From Micromonospora costi (GTDB lineage: Bacteria > Actinomycetota > Actinomycetes > Mycobacteriales > Micromonosporaceae), in the NCBI RefSeq assembly GCF_003626655.1, contig NZ_RBAN01000003.1, positions 744,001-808,000 on the forward strand: 64,000 bases of DNA. The letters are read 5' to 3'. Below, one piece after another: positions 8,629 to 16,889 of the stretch. Under the pieces are notes generated by a model. That model was given only the letters and a program-made list of their open reading frames with translations, made no database searches and was not told the origin of the DNA. How positions within the stretch are numbered: position 1 is the stretch's first letter; each line of letters begins with the position of its first letter. The translations under genes were made by a program, and so were the position numbers.

Positions 8629-8883
8629 TCACAGCTGCGGGGTGGTGAGGTCGCGCAGCAGCCGCTCCTCCTCCACCCGCCAGTAGCCGTGCTCCTTGCC
8701 GTCGAGCAGCACCACCGGCAGCCGGTCGCCGTAGTCGCGTTCCAGCTCCAGGTCGCCAGTGACGTCCTTCTCGACCCAGCGGTCGCCGGTGACCGCCACC
8801 ACGCGCTCCAGCGCGGCCCGGGCCTCCTCGCACAGGTGGCAGTCGGGCCGGGTGATCAGGGTGAGCCGGGCGTCAGGGGACAT
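8629..8883 (-). CDS. Glutaredoxin-like / thioredoxin-fold small protein (DUF836-type)
   Basis: An 84-residue protein with an early CxxC redox motif in TLITRPDCHLCEEAR (residues 8-22) and the thioredoxin-fold strand RLPVVLLDGKEHGYWRV. Such proteins act as cytoplasmic dithiol oxidoreductases; the partner is unknown. The start overlaps the stop of the acyl-CoA ligase gene by 11 bp, so both are probably on one transcript, although no functional link is obvious. Confidence 0.85.
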   Translation of the reverse strand: MSPDARLTLITRPDCHLCEEARAALERVVAVTGDRWVEKDVTGDLELERDYGDRLPVVLLDGKEHGYWRVEEERLLRDLTTPQL

Positions 8884-10522
8884 CGGGCACCTCCGTACGC
8901 GGGTCGACCGGCGCCGCCGGGGACGGCACCGCGGGCGCCGCCGGAACGGTCGCCGACCGGAGCTGTGTCTTACGGACCTTACCGATCGCCGAGTGCGGCA
9001 GGGCCTCGACGAACTCCACGCCGGTCGGGCACTTGAACCGGGCGAGGTTCCGCGCGCAGTGGGCGAGCAGGTCCTCGGCGGTCACCGGATCCCCGGCGGC
9101 CCGCACCACGTACGCCCGGACAGTCTCGCCGGTCCGCGGGTGCGGCACACCCAGTACCGCCGACTCGGCCACGCCCGGATGGGCGGCGAGTGCCAGTTCC
9201 ACCTCGTGCGGGTAGACGTTGAAGCCGTTGACGATGATCAGCTCGCCGAGCCGGTCGACGAGGAAGAGGTCGCCGTCCTCGTCGGCGTACGCCACGTCAC
9301 CGGTCGCCCACCAGCCCTCCGCGTCCGGGCCGCTCCGACCGTCGGGCCAGTAGCCGGTGAACAGGTTCGCGCCCCGCACCACGATCTGTCCCGGGTCGGT
9401 GCCCGCCGTGGCGTCGGTGAGGTCGGGGCCATCGGCGTCCTCGTCCGGCTCGGCCACCCCGTCGCGCCACAGGTCGGCACCGTCCGCGCCGACGAGGCGC
9501 AGCTGCACGCCGGGCAGCGGCCGGCCGATCGAGCCGGCCTTGGGCGTCCCACCGACCAGCGTGGAGGTGAGCACGGGGGCGGTCTCGGTGAGCCCGTAGC
9601 CGACGTGCACCGGCCGGCCGGTGGCGGCGGTGAAGCGCGCCGCGACGGCCGGCTCCAGCGGCGCCGCGCCGCAGACCACCACGCGGACCGACGTCATGGC
9701 CGCGGAAAGCGTGTCCGCGTCCGCGGTGGACCAGGACAGGACCATCGACGGTACGCCGACGAGGACGCTCACCCGGTGCCGGGCGATCTCGGCGAGCGCG
9801 GCGTCGGGGCCGGGATCGTCCACGAGCACCCCGGTCGCGCCGTGGTGGACCACCGCGCCGAGCCCCGAGTTGAGGCCGTACGCGTGGAACAGCGGAAGGG
9901 CCAGCAGCACGGTGTCGTCCGGCCCGACGACCGGCGGGTCGATCCGGCTCACCTGCTCGTGGTTGGCCGCGAGCGCGCGGTGCGGGAGCATGGCGCCCTT
10001 CGGCCGGCCCTCGGTGCCCGAGGTGTAGAGCAGCACGGCCAGGTCGTCGCCCCGCCGGGTGGGGAAGCCGGCGGCCTCGCCGGCCGGGTCTGCGGGCGCG
10101 ACCGGCGGCGTGGTGTGCACGGCGGTGAGCGCGGGCAGGTCCCCGGCGATCGTGGCGACCAGGTCGCGGATCGGCTCGGTGGCGACGAGCAGCGCCGCCC
10201 CGGAGTCGGCGAGCACGTGGCGCAGCTCGGGAGCGGTGAGGCCGGGATTCACCGGCACGGCGACCAGCCCGGCGCGCAGGGTGGCGAGGTAGGTGACCAC
10301 GAAGTCGGGTGAGTTGGGCAGGGCGATGGCCACCCGGGCCGGCCGGCCGGACGCGTCCGGCGCGGGCACGGCGACGGCCAGGGCCCGGGCCACCGCGGTC
10401 ACCGTGGCGTCCAGTTCGGACCAGTCGATCGTGCGGTCCCGCCAGCGCAGCGCGGGTCGGTCGCCACGGGCCACGGCCGCCCGGCGCACCCGGTCGGCGA
10501 GGTTCTGCTCGGAGCCGCTCAC
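8873..10522 (-). CDS. AMP-dependent synthetase / fatty-acyl-CoA ligase
   Basis: A ~549-residue ANL-superfamily enzyme that activates a carboxylic acid to its acyl-AMP and then usually the CoA thioester. The P-loop-like motif LLYTSGTEGRPKGAM is near residue 200. GYGLTETAP, the hinge region WWATGDVAYADEDG and VDRLGELIIVNGFN, and the catalytic lysine segment IGKVRKTQLR are all present. Medium- or long-chain fatty acids are the likely substrates. I chose the GTG at 10522, preceded by AGGA, over the GTG at 10534. A proline- and alanine-rich tail follows the last motif. Confidence 0.88.
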   Translation of the reverse strand: MSGSEQNLADRVRRAAVARGDRPALRWRDRTIDWSELDATVTAVARALAVAVPAPDASGRPARVAIALPNSPDFVVTYLATLRAGLVAVPVNPGLTAPELRHVLADSGAALLVATEPIRDLVATIAGDLPALTAVHTTPPVAPADPAGEAAGFPTRRGDDLAVLLYTSGTEGRPKGAMLPHRALAANHEQVSRIDPPVVGPDDTVLLALPLFHAYGLNSGLGAVVHHGATGVLVDDPGPDAALAEIARHRVSVLVGVPSMVLSWSTADADTLSAAMTSVRVVVCGAAPLEPAVAARFTAATGRPVHVGYGLTETAPVLTSTLVGGTPKAGSIGRPLPGVQLRLVGADGADLWRDGVAEPDEDADGPDLTDATAGTDPGQIVVRGANLFTGYWPDGRSGPDAEGWWATGDVAYADEDGDLFLVDRLGELIIVNGFNVYPHEVELALAAHPGVAESAVLGVPHPRTGETVRAYVVRAAGDPVTAEDLLAHCARNLARFKCPTGVEFVEALPHSAIGKVRKTQLRSATVPAAPAVPSPAAPVDPRTEVPDVP

Positions 10523-10639
10523 TGCGTCCTGCACGGTCGCTCAGTCTGGCACAGCGACCCGGCGGCGGCCATGCCTCGGAAGCGTCCCGCCCGCGTCCGT
10601 GATGACCTCGCCGCCGGTGCGGCCGGGCATCGGCCTCAG

Positions 10640-10700
10640 TCCCGTGTACGGGACGATTTCGTGTGCCGTGGACGGTCCACTGCGGTCCCGCACATGGGAC
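10640..10700. promoter_or_regulatory. Two matching 16-bp palindromes upstream of bldN
   Basis: GTCCCGTGTACGGGAC (10640-10655) and GTCCCGCACATGGGAC (10685-10700) are inverted repeats with the same GTCCC/GGGAC arms, starting 45 bp apart. They lie in the divergent region between the acyl-CoA ligase start and the bldN leader. They could be a paired operator for an unidentified dimeric regulator. The rest of 10523-10993 shows no convincing coding sequence. Confidence 0.5.
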
Positions 10701-10993
10701 GCTCCGACACGCCGGACGACTCCCCGGAGCGGGTGTCGGCTACCCGACCGACACGCCCGGCCGGGGCCCGTCCATCGCCGTACTGACCAGGGTTTCCACT
10801 CCGGACCACCGGAACTGTCGAAAGTCAACCGCACACGACGGACAACCGGTCCGCCATCGGTGCGACACGGAGGGAAATACTTCGGCCCTGTGTAACGGAC
10901 TTGCCACGCGCGGGTGACGTTGGCCCTATCATCACTCGGGTCGGCTCACCCCATTTGCCGTGAGTCGACACCCCTCAGCCCGAGGAGGCCCCC

Positions 10994-11140
10994 GTGCCCG
11001 TCAGCGCATTGGACCAGCACCTCAAGGGGAACTGCCGCCCGTCGGCACACCCCCGACCCGCTCTGCCCGACCGCGGCGTACCCGCCCGGGTCGCCCGCGC
11101 GGCATGCCCGTCGGCCGACGGGACGGGGGCGACGCGGTGA
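10994..11140 (+). CDS. Short ORF (48 aa) overlapping the bldN start, possible leader peptide
   Basis: A perfect AGGAGG precedes a GTG at 10994 by about 6 nt. The reading frame (VPVSALDQHLKGNCRPS...) runs 48 codons and ends at a TGA at 11138-11140, which overlaps the bldN GTG at 11137 as GTGA. This arrangement is typical of translational coupling. The peptide has no domain I recognise and is proline- and arginine-rich. It may be a real small protein, or a leader whose translation sets bldN expression. The strong ribosome site is the main evidence. Confidence 0.6.
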   Translation: MPVSALDQHLKGNCRPSAHPRPALPDRGVPARVARAACPSADGTGATR

Positions 11141-12096
11141 CCACGTTCGGCTACGCGGAACGACCGCTCGGCCTGACCGGCCCGACCGCCCGCACCGGCG
11201 TCAACGAACGCGCCGCAGGCCCGCTGGACGACTCCGGCGGCCTCGCCGTGCGCGGCGACGGCGCCGCCAACCGGGTCCGCAACCGTCCCCACCACAACGA
11301 GCCACCCGCGCGGCCGGCGGTGCCCGGCGGAAACGCGAAGACGGCCGGCAGCCGCGTGGCGGCGCCCGCCCGGCCCACCATGCCCGCGCAGAGCCGTCGC
11401 GTGGACGACTCCCCCACGACCACCGACCCGTCGGCCGGGGAGACGGCCGTGCTGCCCGCCGTACCGGCCGCCGCCACGCCCGCCGGTACGGGCAGCGCCA
11501 CCGGCTACCCGAGCCGCCCCGACCCGTCCGACCCGGCCACCGAGGTCTGGACGCTGGTCGAGCGGGCGCAGGCGGGCGAGGCCGAGGCGTTCGGCCTGAT
11601 CTACGACCGGTACGTGGACACGGTCTTCCGCTTCGTCTACTTCCGGGTCGGCAACCGGCAGCTCGCCGAGGACCTCACCTCCGACACCTTCCTGCGGGCG
11701 CTCAAGCGGATCGGCAGCTTCACCTGGCAGGGCCGCGACCTGGGCGCCTGGCTCGTCACCATCGCCCGCAACCTGGTGGCCGACCACTTCAAGTCGGGTC
11801 GCTACCGGCTGGAGGTGACGACCGGCGACGTCCTCGACGCCGACCGCGAGGACCGGGGCCCGGAGGGCAGCCCGGAGGCTGCGGTGGTCGAGCACATCAC
11901 CAACGTCGCCCTGCTCAGCGCCGTCAAGCAGCTCAACCCGGAGCAGCAGGAGTGCATCGTGCTCCGGTTCCTCCAGGGCTTCTCGGTGGCCGAGACGGCA
12001 CGCGCCATGGGCAAGAACGAGGGCGCCATCAAGGCGCTCCAGTACCGCGCGGTGAGGGCACTGGCCCGGCTCCTGCCCGACGGCTTCCAACCGTAG
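11137..12096 (+). CDS. bldN: Developmental ECF sigma factor BldN
   Basis: An extracytoplasmic-function sigma factor needed for aerial development in Streptomyces. Residues ~130-310 carry sigma region 2 (VERAQAGEAEAFGLIYDRY, SDTFLRALKRIGSFTWQGRD, WLVTIARNLVADHFKSGRY) and region 4 (LNPEQQECIVLRFLQGFSV, MGKNEGAIKALQYRAVRAL). These closely match my recollection of Streptomyces BldN. About 130 residues of low-complexity, proline-rich sequence precede region 2, like the N-terminal extension of BldN. I start at the GTG at 11137, which overlaps the stop of the short upstream ORF; in-frame ATGs at 10960 and 11104 lack ribosome sites. The next gene is its predicted anti-sigma factor. Confidence 0.88.
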   Translation: MTTFGYAERPLGLTGPTARTGVNERAAGPLDDSGGLAVRGDGAANRVRNRPHHNEPPARPAVPGGNAKTAGSRVAAPARPTMPAQSRRVDDSPTTTDPSAGETAVLPAVPAAATPAGTGSATGYPSRPDPSDPATEVWTLVERAQAGEAEAFGLIYDRYVDTVFRFVYFRVGNRQLAEDLTSDTFLRALKRIGSFTWQGRDLGAWLVTIARNLVADHFKSGRYRLEVTTGDVLDADREDRGPEGSPEAAVVEHITNVALLSAVKQLNPEQQECIVLRFLQGFSVAETARAMGKNEGAIKALQYRAVRALARLLPDGFQP

Positions 12097-12152
12097 TCCC
12101 GTTGCCGGGACCGGCACCGACGCACCTCTGATCGCGCGGCCCAGAGTCGGTG

Positions 12153-12163
12153 TGACATGGTGA
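12153..12163 (+). promoter_or_regulatory. BldD-box-like sequence upstream of rsbN
   Basis: TGACATGGTGA fits the BldD half-palindrome pattern TNACNNNGTNA at every fixed base. It sits 236 bp before the rsbN start and about 40 bp upstream of the possible BldN promoter. BldD represses developmental genes, including bldN, in Streptomyces. The match is short, so chance is possible. Confidence 0.4.
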
Positions 12164-12200
12164 TCCTGGTCACTTTCTGTGATTTCCGACCCGCCCGGCC

Positions 12201-12229
12201 CGTAACCCGTGCCCGGTCCGTTCCGTTTC
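12201..12229 (+). promoter_or_regulatory. Possible BldN-dependent promoter for rsbN
   Basis: CGTAAC (12201-12206), a 17-bp spacer and CGTTTC (12224-12229) resemble the CGTAAC / CGTT-type promoter that I recall for BldN targets. They lie 160 bp before the rsbN GTG. In Streptomyces rsbN is itself a BldN target, which fits a feedback loop. The rest of 12097-12388 holds only a small hairpin at 12103-12116 after bldN. Confidence 0.5.
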
Positions 12230-12388
12230 TCCGGGTGCGACCGGTGGTTGCCCCGGTATCCCCCCGGGCCTCCGAGGTCGACGGGCACGAGCTGTCCTTC
12301 GACCTCACCTCTGCGGCTTCACGCTGCCGCCGGTCGTCGGCCACACGGCGGCCGACCGGCCGTGACCAGCGAGAGGGAGGTGCCTGCG

Positions 12389-13276
12389 GTGGACGACATC
12401 CTCTTCTCCCGCCGGCGCGCGGAGCGCTTCGCTCAGCTTCTCGACGAGGCCAACGGCGGCCGACGGCACCACGTCCGGTCCCGGATCGACGATCAGCTCG
12501 CCCCGCTCGTCGCGGTCGGGCAACGCCTCGCCGCCGAACGCCCCACGGTCGAGGTGGACCCGGAGTTCCGCACCGGCCTGCGAGCCATGCTGCTGGCCAC
12601 CGCCGAGCGCGAAGGGCTCGGCACACCGGCCGCCGCCACGGCCGCCGGACCGGCCGGCCAGCGGGCCACCACGGGAAGCGGCCGGGGTTCCCTGCTGCCC
12701 GCCGTCACCGCCCGCCGGGCCCGGGCCCGCGGCGCCATCCTCGTCGGGGTGGCGGCCGGCGCGATCGCCGTGTCCGGCATCTCGGCGGCCAGCGAGAACG
12801 CGGTGCCCGGCGACGCGCTCTACGGGATGAAGCGCTCCACCGAGCGCGCCCAGCTCGCCCTGGCCAGCTCCGACAGCAGCCGCGGCCAGCTCTTCCTCGA
12901 CTTCGCCCGTACCCGGCTCGGCGAGGCGGCCGAGCTGCGCGGCGATCACGACGGGTACAGCGCCGTGCTCGACGACATGGACGCCGACACCCGCCAGGGC
13001 GTACGCCTGCTGACCACGGCCGCCGTGCAGCGCGCCGACGCGGCGGGCCTGGACGCGGTCAACACGTTCGTGGCCGGGCAACGGCGCGCGGTGAACGACC
13101 TGCTCGCCGGGGCCGCCCGGGACGACCGGGACCGCACCCGCGAGTCGCTGGCGCTGCTCGACGCCGTCCGGGAGCGGTCCGACGCGCTGCGCGCCGCCAT
13201 CGGCTGCGACCTCCCCGTGCCCGTGGCCAGCGACACCCTCGGGCCGACGCCCGCCAGCTGCCCCGCGGACCGCTGA
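12389..13276 (+). CDS. rsbN: Predicted anti-sigma factor RsbN (DUF5667 protein)
   Basis: A 295-residue single-pass membrane protein. The cytoplasmic N-terminal part (residues ~1-110, starting VDDILFSRRRAERFAQLL) would bind BldN. One transmembrane segment lies at about 113-134 (GAILVGVAAGAIAVSGISA). The extracytoplasmic DUF5667 region follows (SENAVPGDALYGMKRSTER). The GTG at 12389 is preferred because GGGAGG lies 8 nt upstream; the frame is open further upstream but without a ribosome site. Position directly after bldN matches the Streptomyces bldN-rsbN pair. Function is inferred from family and context. Confidence 0.78.
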   Translation: MDDILFSRRRAERFAQLLDEANGGRRHHVRSRIDDQLAPLVAVGQRLAAERPTVEVDPEFRTGLRAMLLATAEREGLGTPAAATAAGPAGQRATTGSGRGSLLPAVTARRARARGAILVGVAAGAIAVSGISAASENAVPGDALYGMKRSTERAQLALASSDSSRGQLFLDFARTRLGEAAELRGDHDGYSAVLDDMDADTRQGVRLLTTAAVQRADAAGLDAVNTFVAGQRRAVNDLLAGAARDDRDRTRESLALLDAVRERSDALRAAIGCDLPVPVASDTLGPTPASCPADR

Positions 13277-13377
13277 GCGACCTCACCACAGTTAACCGCG
13301 CGGATCCCCGCCGGTCGACCGGGTCCGGCTACCCTCGCTGGAGGCGCACGTCGCACCGGTCGAGGGAGGGAGGTCGC

Positions 13378-14250
13378 GTGGCCCGCAGCCGGAAGGTGAC
13401 GGTCAGCACCGACGCCCACGGTCACACCGCCGGCTGGGCGGAGACCGATCTGGCACCCGTGCCACCGGCACCCGATCCGACCGCAGCCGCCTTCTTCGAC
13501 GTGGACAACACGATGATGCAGGGCGCCTCGATCTACTGGTTCGCCCGCGGGCTCGCCGCGCGCGACTACTTCACCACCACCGACCTGGCCCGGTTCGCCT
13601 GGCAGCAGCTGCGGTTCCGGCTGCTCGCCCGTGAACACGCGGGCGACATGTCGCAGGCGAAGGAGGCGGCCCTCGCCTTCATCGAGGGCTGGCGGGTGGA
13701 CGACGTGGAACGTCTGGCCGAGGAGATCTTCGACGAGCTGATGGCGCCGCGCATCTGGGTCGGCACCCGCCAGCTCGCGCAACGCCACCTGGACGCCGGG
13801 GAGCGGGTCTGGCTGGTCAGCGCCGCCCCGGTGGAGATCGGTCGGGTGATCGCGTCCCGGCTCGGCCTCACCGGTGCGCTCGGCACGGTCGCCGAGATCG
13901 TCGACGGCGCGTACACGGGGCGGCTGGTCGGCGAGCTGATGCACGGGCCCGCGAAGGCGGAGGCCGTGGCCCAGCTCGCCACCGTCGAGGGGCTCGACCT
14001 GGGCCGCTGCGCCGCCTACAGCGACTCCGCCAACGACCTGCCGCTGCTCTCGGCCGTCGGCCGTGCGGTCGCTGTGAACCCGGACGGCGCGCTGCTGCGG
14101 CGGGCCCGGGCGCACGGCTGGGAGGTGCGGGACTTCCGCACCGGCCGTCGTGCAGTGAAGATCGTCGTGCCGTCCACGGCGGCGGCCGGCCTGGTCGCCG
14201 GTGCGGTCAGCGCGGGGCTCGCGCTGCACCGCCGTCACCGCGCCGGCTGA
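13378..14250 (+). CDS. HAD-IB family phosphatase with C-terminal hydrophobic tail
   Basis: A 290-residue SerB-type hydrolase. Motif I AAFFDVDNTMMQG is near residue 36, motif II is VSAAPVEIG, and the metal-binding motif is AYSDSANDLPLLSAVG. Its C-terminus has a hydrophobic stretch (STAAAGLVAGAVSAGLAL) and a basic end, which could anchor it in the membrane. The GTG at 13378 has GGGAGG 4 nt upstream. Neighbouring acyltransferase and epimerase genes suggest a role in lipid or envelope metabolism, but the substrate is unknown. The gene follows rsbN by ~100 bp. Confidence 0.85.
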   Translation: MARSRKVTVSTDAHGHTAGWAETDLAPVPPAPDPTAAAFFDVDNTMMQGASIYWFARGLAARDYFTTTDLARFAWQQLRFRLLAREHAGDMSQAKEAALAFIEGWRVDDVERLAEEIFDELMAPRIWVGTRQLAQRHLDAGERVWLVSAAPVEIGRVIASRLGLTGALGTVAEIVDGAYTGRLVGELMHGPAKAEAVAQLATVEGLDLGRCAAYSDSANDLPLLSAVGRAVAVNPDGALLRRARAHGWEVRDFRTGRRAVKIVVPSTAAAGLVAGAVSAGLALHRRHRAG

Positions 14251-14280
14251 CCGTTCGTCCGGTCACGCCCACCGGCCCGG

Positions 14281-15294
14281 TCACGGGCCGAACGGGTCCG
14301 GACGCCGTTCGAGCAGCTTGTGCAGCGTCTGCTGGATGGTCTCCCGCACCTGGTCGGCCAGGTTGAACACCACCAGCGGGTCGTCCGCGGAGTCGGTGAG
14401 GTGCGCCGTCGGGATCGGCGGGCAGAACTCGATCAGCCACTTGCTGGGCAGGGGGATCATGCCGAGCGGCCCGAGCCAGGGGAAGGTCGGCGTCACCGGG
14501 AAGTAGGGCAGCTTCAGCAACCGGGCGAGCGGCTTGATGTCGGCGAGCATCGGGTAGATCTCCTCGCCGCCCACGATCGCCACGGGCACGATCGGGGTGC
14601 CGGTGCGCAGCGCCGCCGAGACGAAGCCGCCCCGGCCGAACCGCTGCAGCTTGTAGCGGTCGGCGTAGAGCTTGCCGATGCCCTTGAAGCCCTCGGGGAA
14701 CACGCCGACCAGTTCGCCGGCCCCGAGCAGCCGCTCGGCGTCCGGGTTGCAGGCCACCGTGCCACCCGACTTGCGCGCCAGCTCCGAGACGACCGGCATC
14801 CGGAACACCAGGTCGGCGCCGAGCAGGCGGAGGAAGCGGTGAGCGGGATGCTGGTCGTGCAGGGCCGCCGACAGGATCAGCGCGTCGAGGGCCACGGTGC
14901 CGGAGTGGTTGCCCACGACGAGCCCGGCTCCGTCGCTCGGCACGTTCTCGATCCCGGTCACCTCGGTGCGGAACCAGTCCCGGTAGAGCAGTCGCAGCAC
15001 CGGGTGGAAGACCGCCTCGGTGAGGTCCGGGTCGAAGCCGAACTCGTCGACCTCGTATTCACCGGCGAGCCGCCGGCGCAGGAACGCCAGGCCGCTCGCC
15101 ACCCTCCGGTCCCAGGGGTCGCCCGGCCGGTCGGCCACCGCCGGCCCCTCCCGCGTGGCGGGCCCGCCGGCCTGACCGGTGGGTCGGTGCCCGTTGCGCC
15201 GCGCCGGCTCCGCGTCGGGTGACGGCGGGTTCGGCGGTACGTCGAACCGCCCGCCCATCTCGGCGCCGTCGCGCTCCTGCCCCGGCCCGGTCAC
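14281..15294 (-). CDS. 1-acyl-sn-glycerol-3-phosphate acyltransferase-like protein
   Basis: A 337-residue lysophospholipid acyltransferase-family protein. The catalytic NHxxxxD motif is GNHSGTVALDALIL (about residue 130), and the phosphate-binding FPEG motif is GVFPEGFKGIGKLY. The first ~75 residues are a polar, disordered-looking extension. It would acylate a glycerolipid at the inner face of the membrane. The start codon overlaps the epimerase stop by 4 bp (GTGA), so the two are coupled. It converges on the HAD-IB phosphatase. Confidence 0.85.
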   Translation of the reverse strand: MTGPGQERDGAEMGGRFDVPPNPPSPDAEPARRNGHRPTGQAGGPATREGPAVADRPGDPWDRRVASGLAFLRRRLAGEYEVDEFGFDPDLTEAVFHPVLRLLYRDWFRTEVTGIENVPSDGAGLVVGNHSGTVALDALILSAALHDQHPAHRFLRLLGADLVFRMPVVSELARKSGGTVACNPDAERLLGAGELVGVFPEGFKGIGKLYADRYKLQRFGRGGFVSAALRTGTPIVPVAIVGGEEIYPMLADIKPLARLLKLPYFPVTPTFPWLGPLGMIPLPSKWLIEFCPPIPTAHLTDSADDPLVVFNLADQVRETIQQTLHKLLERRPDPFGP

Positions 15295-16373
15295 GACCGC
15301 TCCCGCACGGCGGCCCGCACCTGCCGGATCCCGTCGAGCACCAGTTGCTCCGCCGTGGCGAGCTGGTCACGGGTCACCACGGCCCCGCCGTGGTGGGCGC
15401 GGATGAAGTCGTCGAACGCGGCGGCGGTCGACCGCGGCGTGAAGCCGTACTCCCGCTCCAGGCGGCTCGTGTCGACCACCCGGCCGTGCACGAACAGGTC
15501 GACCTGGTCCAGGCCGTACCGGCCGAGACGGAAGGTACGGGCGAGCGCGGCGGCGCCCGACAGGCCGGGCTCCAGCACCGGTACGGCCACGCGACCGGCG
15601 CGGCGGATCGCCTGCGAGAGGGAGAGCACGCCCGGCCCGGCCACGTTGTAGGTGCCCGGATGGTCCTCGACCACCGAGCGGTGCAGCACCTCGAGGGCGT
15701 CGTCGAAGTGCAGGAACTGCAGCCGCGGGTCGCGGCCGAAGACGGTCGGCACGACCGGTTGCGAGAAGTAGCGGGTCAGCGTCGTGTCGGCGGTGGAGCC
15801 GATGAACGGCGCGAAGCGCAGCACGGTGGCCGTCACGTCGGGCCGGCGGCGGCGGAACCCGCGGACGTACCCCTCGATGTCGAGGATGTCGCGGCCGAAA
15901 CCGCCGCGGGGCACCTCGCGCGGCTCGGTCTCCTCGGTGAACACCGCCGGGTCCCGGAAGGACGCACCGTACGCGGCCGTCGAGGAGCGGACCACGAGCT
16001 TGCGCAGCCGCGGCGCCCGCTGGCAGGCGGCGAGCAGCTGCATAGTGCCGATGACGTTCTGGTCCTTCATCGCCGACCGGCCGCCGTGCTGCGGGTCCGG
16101 TGCGGTGACCAGCGCGAGGTGTACGACCGCGTCGACATCGAGGTCGGCGAGGAGACCGCCGAGCGATCCGGCGTCGGTGCGGATCCGCTCCACACCGTCG
16201 AGCAGACCGGCGAACTCGCCGCCGGACTCGGGCGGGTCGATGCCGATGACCCGCTCGATCCTCGGATCGGCGGCCAGGCGGGCCGCCACGTGCGCGCCGA
16301 GGTAACGACCCACCCCGGTCACGACGACGACCCCCGGAGCACCGGAGGTGCCACCGGGGGTCATCTCTCGCAC
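15291..16373 (-). CDS. NAD-dependent epimerase/dehydratase family protein
   Basis: A 360-residue extended short-chain dehydrogenase fold. The N-terminal nucleotide site reads VVVVTGVGRYLGAHVAARL, with IGIDPPES and DVDAVVHLALVTA after it. An SSTAAYG segment holds the likely active-site tyrosine. A nucleotide sugar is the typical substrate of the family, but none can be assigned. The first codon is a GTG at 16373; an ATG at 16364 is a plausible alternative. It is coupled to the acyltransferase gene downstream. Confidence 0.82.
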   Translation of the reverse strand: MREMTPGGTSGAPGVVVVTGVGRYLGAHVAARLAADPRIERVIGIDPPESGGEFAGLLDGVERIRTDAGSLGGLLADLDVDAVVHLALVTAPDPQHGGRSAMKDQNVIGTMQLLAACQRAPRLRKLVVRSSTAAYGASFRDPAVFTEETEPREVPRGGFGRDILDIEGYVRGFRRRRPDVTATVLRFAPFIGSTADTTLTRYFSQPVVPTVFGRDPRLQFLHFDDALEVLHRSVVEDHPGTYNVAGPGVLSLSQAIRRAGRVAVPVLEPGLSGAAALARTFRLGRYGLDQVDLFVHGRVVDTSRLEREYGFTPRSTAAAFDDFIRAHHGGAVVTRDQLATAEQLVLDGIRQVRAAVRERS

Positions 16374-16484
16374 CTACCCCGGCAGGCGGGATCGAGCCGG
16401 GACGACCACGGCCTGATCACCTGAGCCTCCGAGGGTCGACAGGTGGCAAGCGAACCGACGCCGGGCCGTGTGCCCGGCGAGGGG

Positions 16485-16586
16485 TCACTTGCCGAGACGG
16501 CGACGCTGGACGCGGGTCTTGCGCAGCAGCTTGCGGTGCTTCTTCTTAGCCATGCGCTTGCGGCGCTTCTTGACCACCGAGCCCAT
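16485..16586 (-). CDS. Small basic ribosome-associated protein (AURKAIP1/COX24 domain, bS22-like)
   Basis: Thirty-three residues, almost half lysine or arginine (MGSVVKKRRKRMAKKKHRK...). This is typical of the tiny actinobacterial protein found on the 30S subunit (bS22). I use the ATG at 16586, preceded by AAAGG about 9 nt upstream; an open frame upstream to 16697 lacks support. The same small gene lies in the bldN neighbourhood of Streptomyces as I recall it. The 303 bp between this gene and the next (16587-16889) hold its ribosome site, a small hairpin at 16627-16645 and the terminator at 16769-16790. Confidence 0.85.
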   Translation of the reverse strand: MGSVVKKRRKRMAKKKHRKLLRKTRVQRRRLGK

Positions 16587-16768
16587 ACGACAGCCTTTCG
16601 ATGCAACGTGCGGGGCGGACCGGAGAACGCCACGCGGGGTGGCGTCGGCGACCGCTTGCGGACAACGGACCGGACCAGCTCGGGCGGCAGGGCGCACCGG
16701 GGTGCGGTCACGGTCGGGGTCCAGGGTAGCGGGAGTGCGTCAGCAGGACCAACGCGACCCCGTCGATG

Positions 16769-16790
16769 CGCCGGCCCGAGGGGGCCGGCG
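16769..16790 (-). terminator. Hairpin downstream of the excisionase-fold gene
   Basis: CGCCGGCCC, a 4-nt loop and GGGCCGGCG form a perfect 9-bp stem, 100 bp after the stop of the minus-strand gene at 16890. No T-run follows, as is common in GC-rich actinobacteria. Confidence 0.5.
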
Positions 16791-16889
16791 GCCGGTGCCT
16801 CACGCCGCCGGGCGGCGTTCCCCGCACGATCCCGCGCGCGCGGCGGACGCCTTCCCGTTCAACGCCGGCGCGGCGGCTCGGCCGGTGGC

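Noticed and set aside
10960..11136. Upstream extension of bldN to an ATG at 10960
   Set aside because: No ribosome site there; it overlaps the well-supported short ORF at 10994 in another frame.
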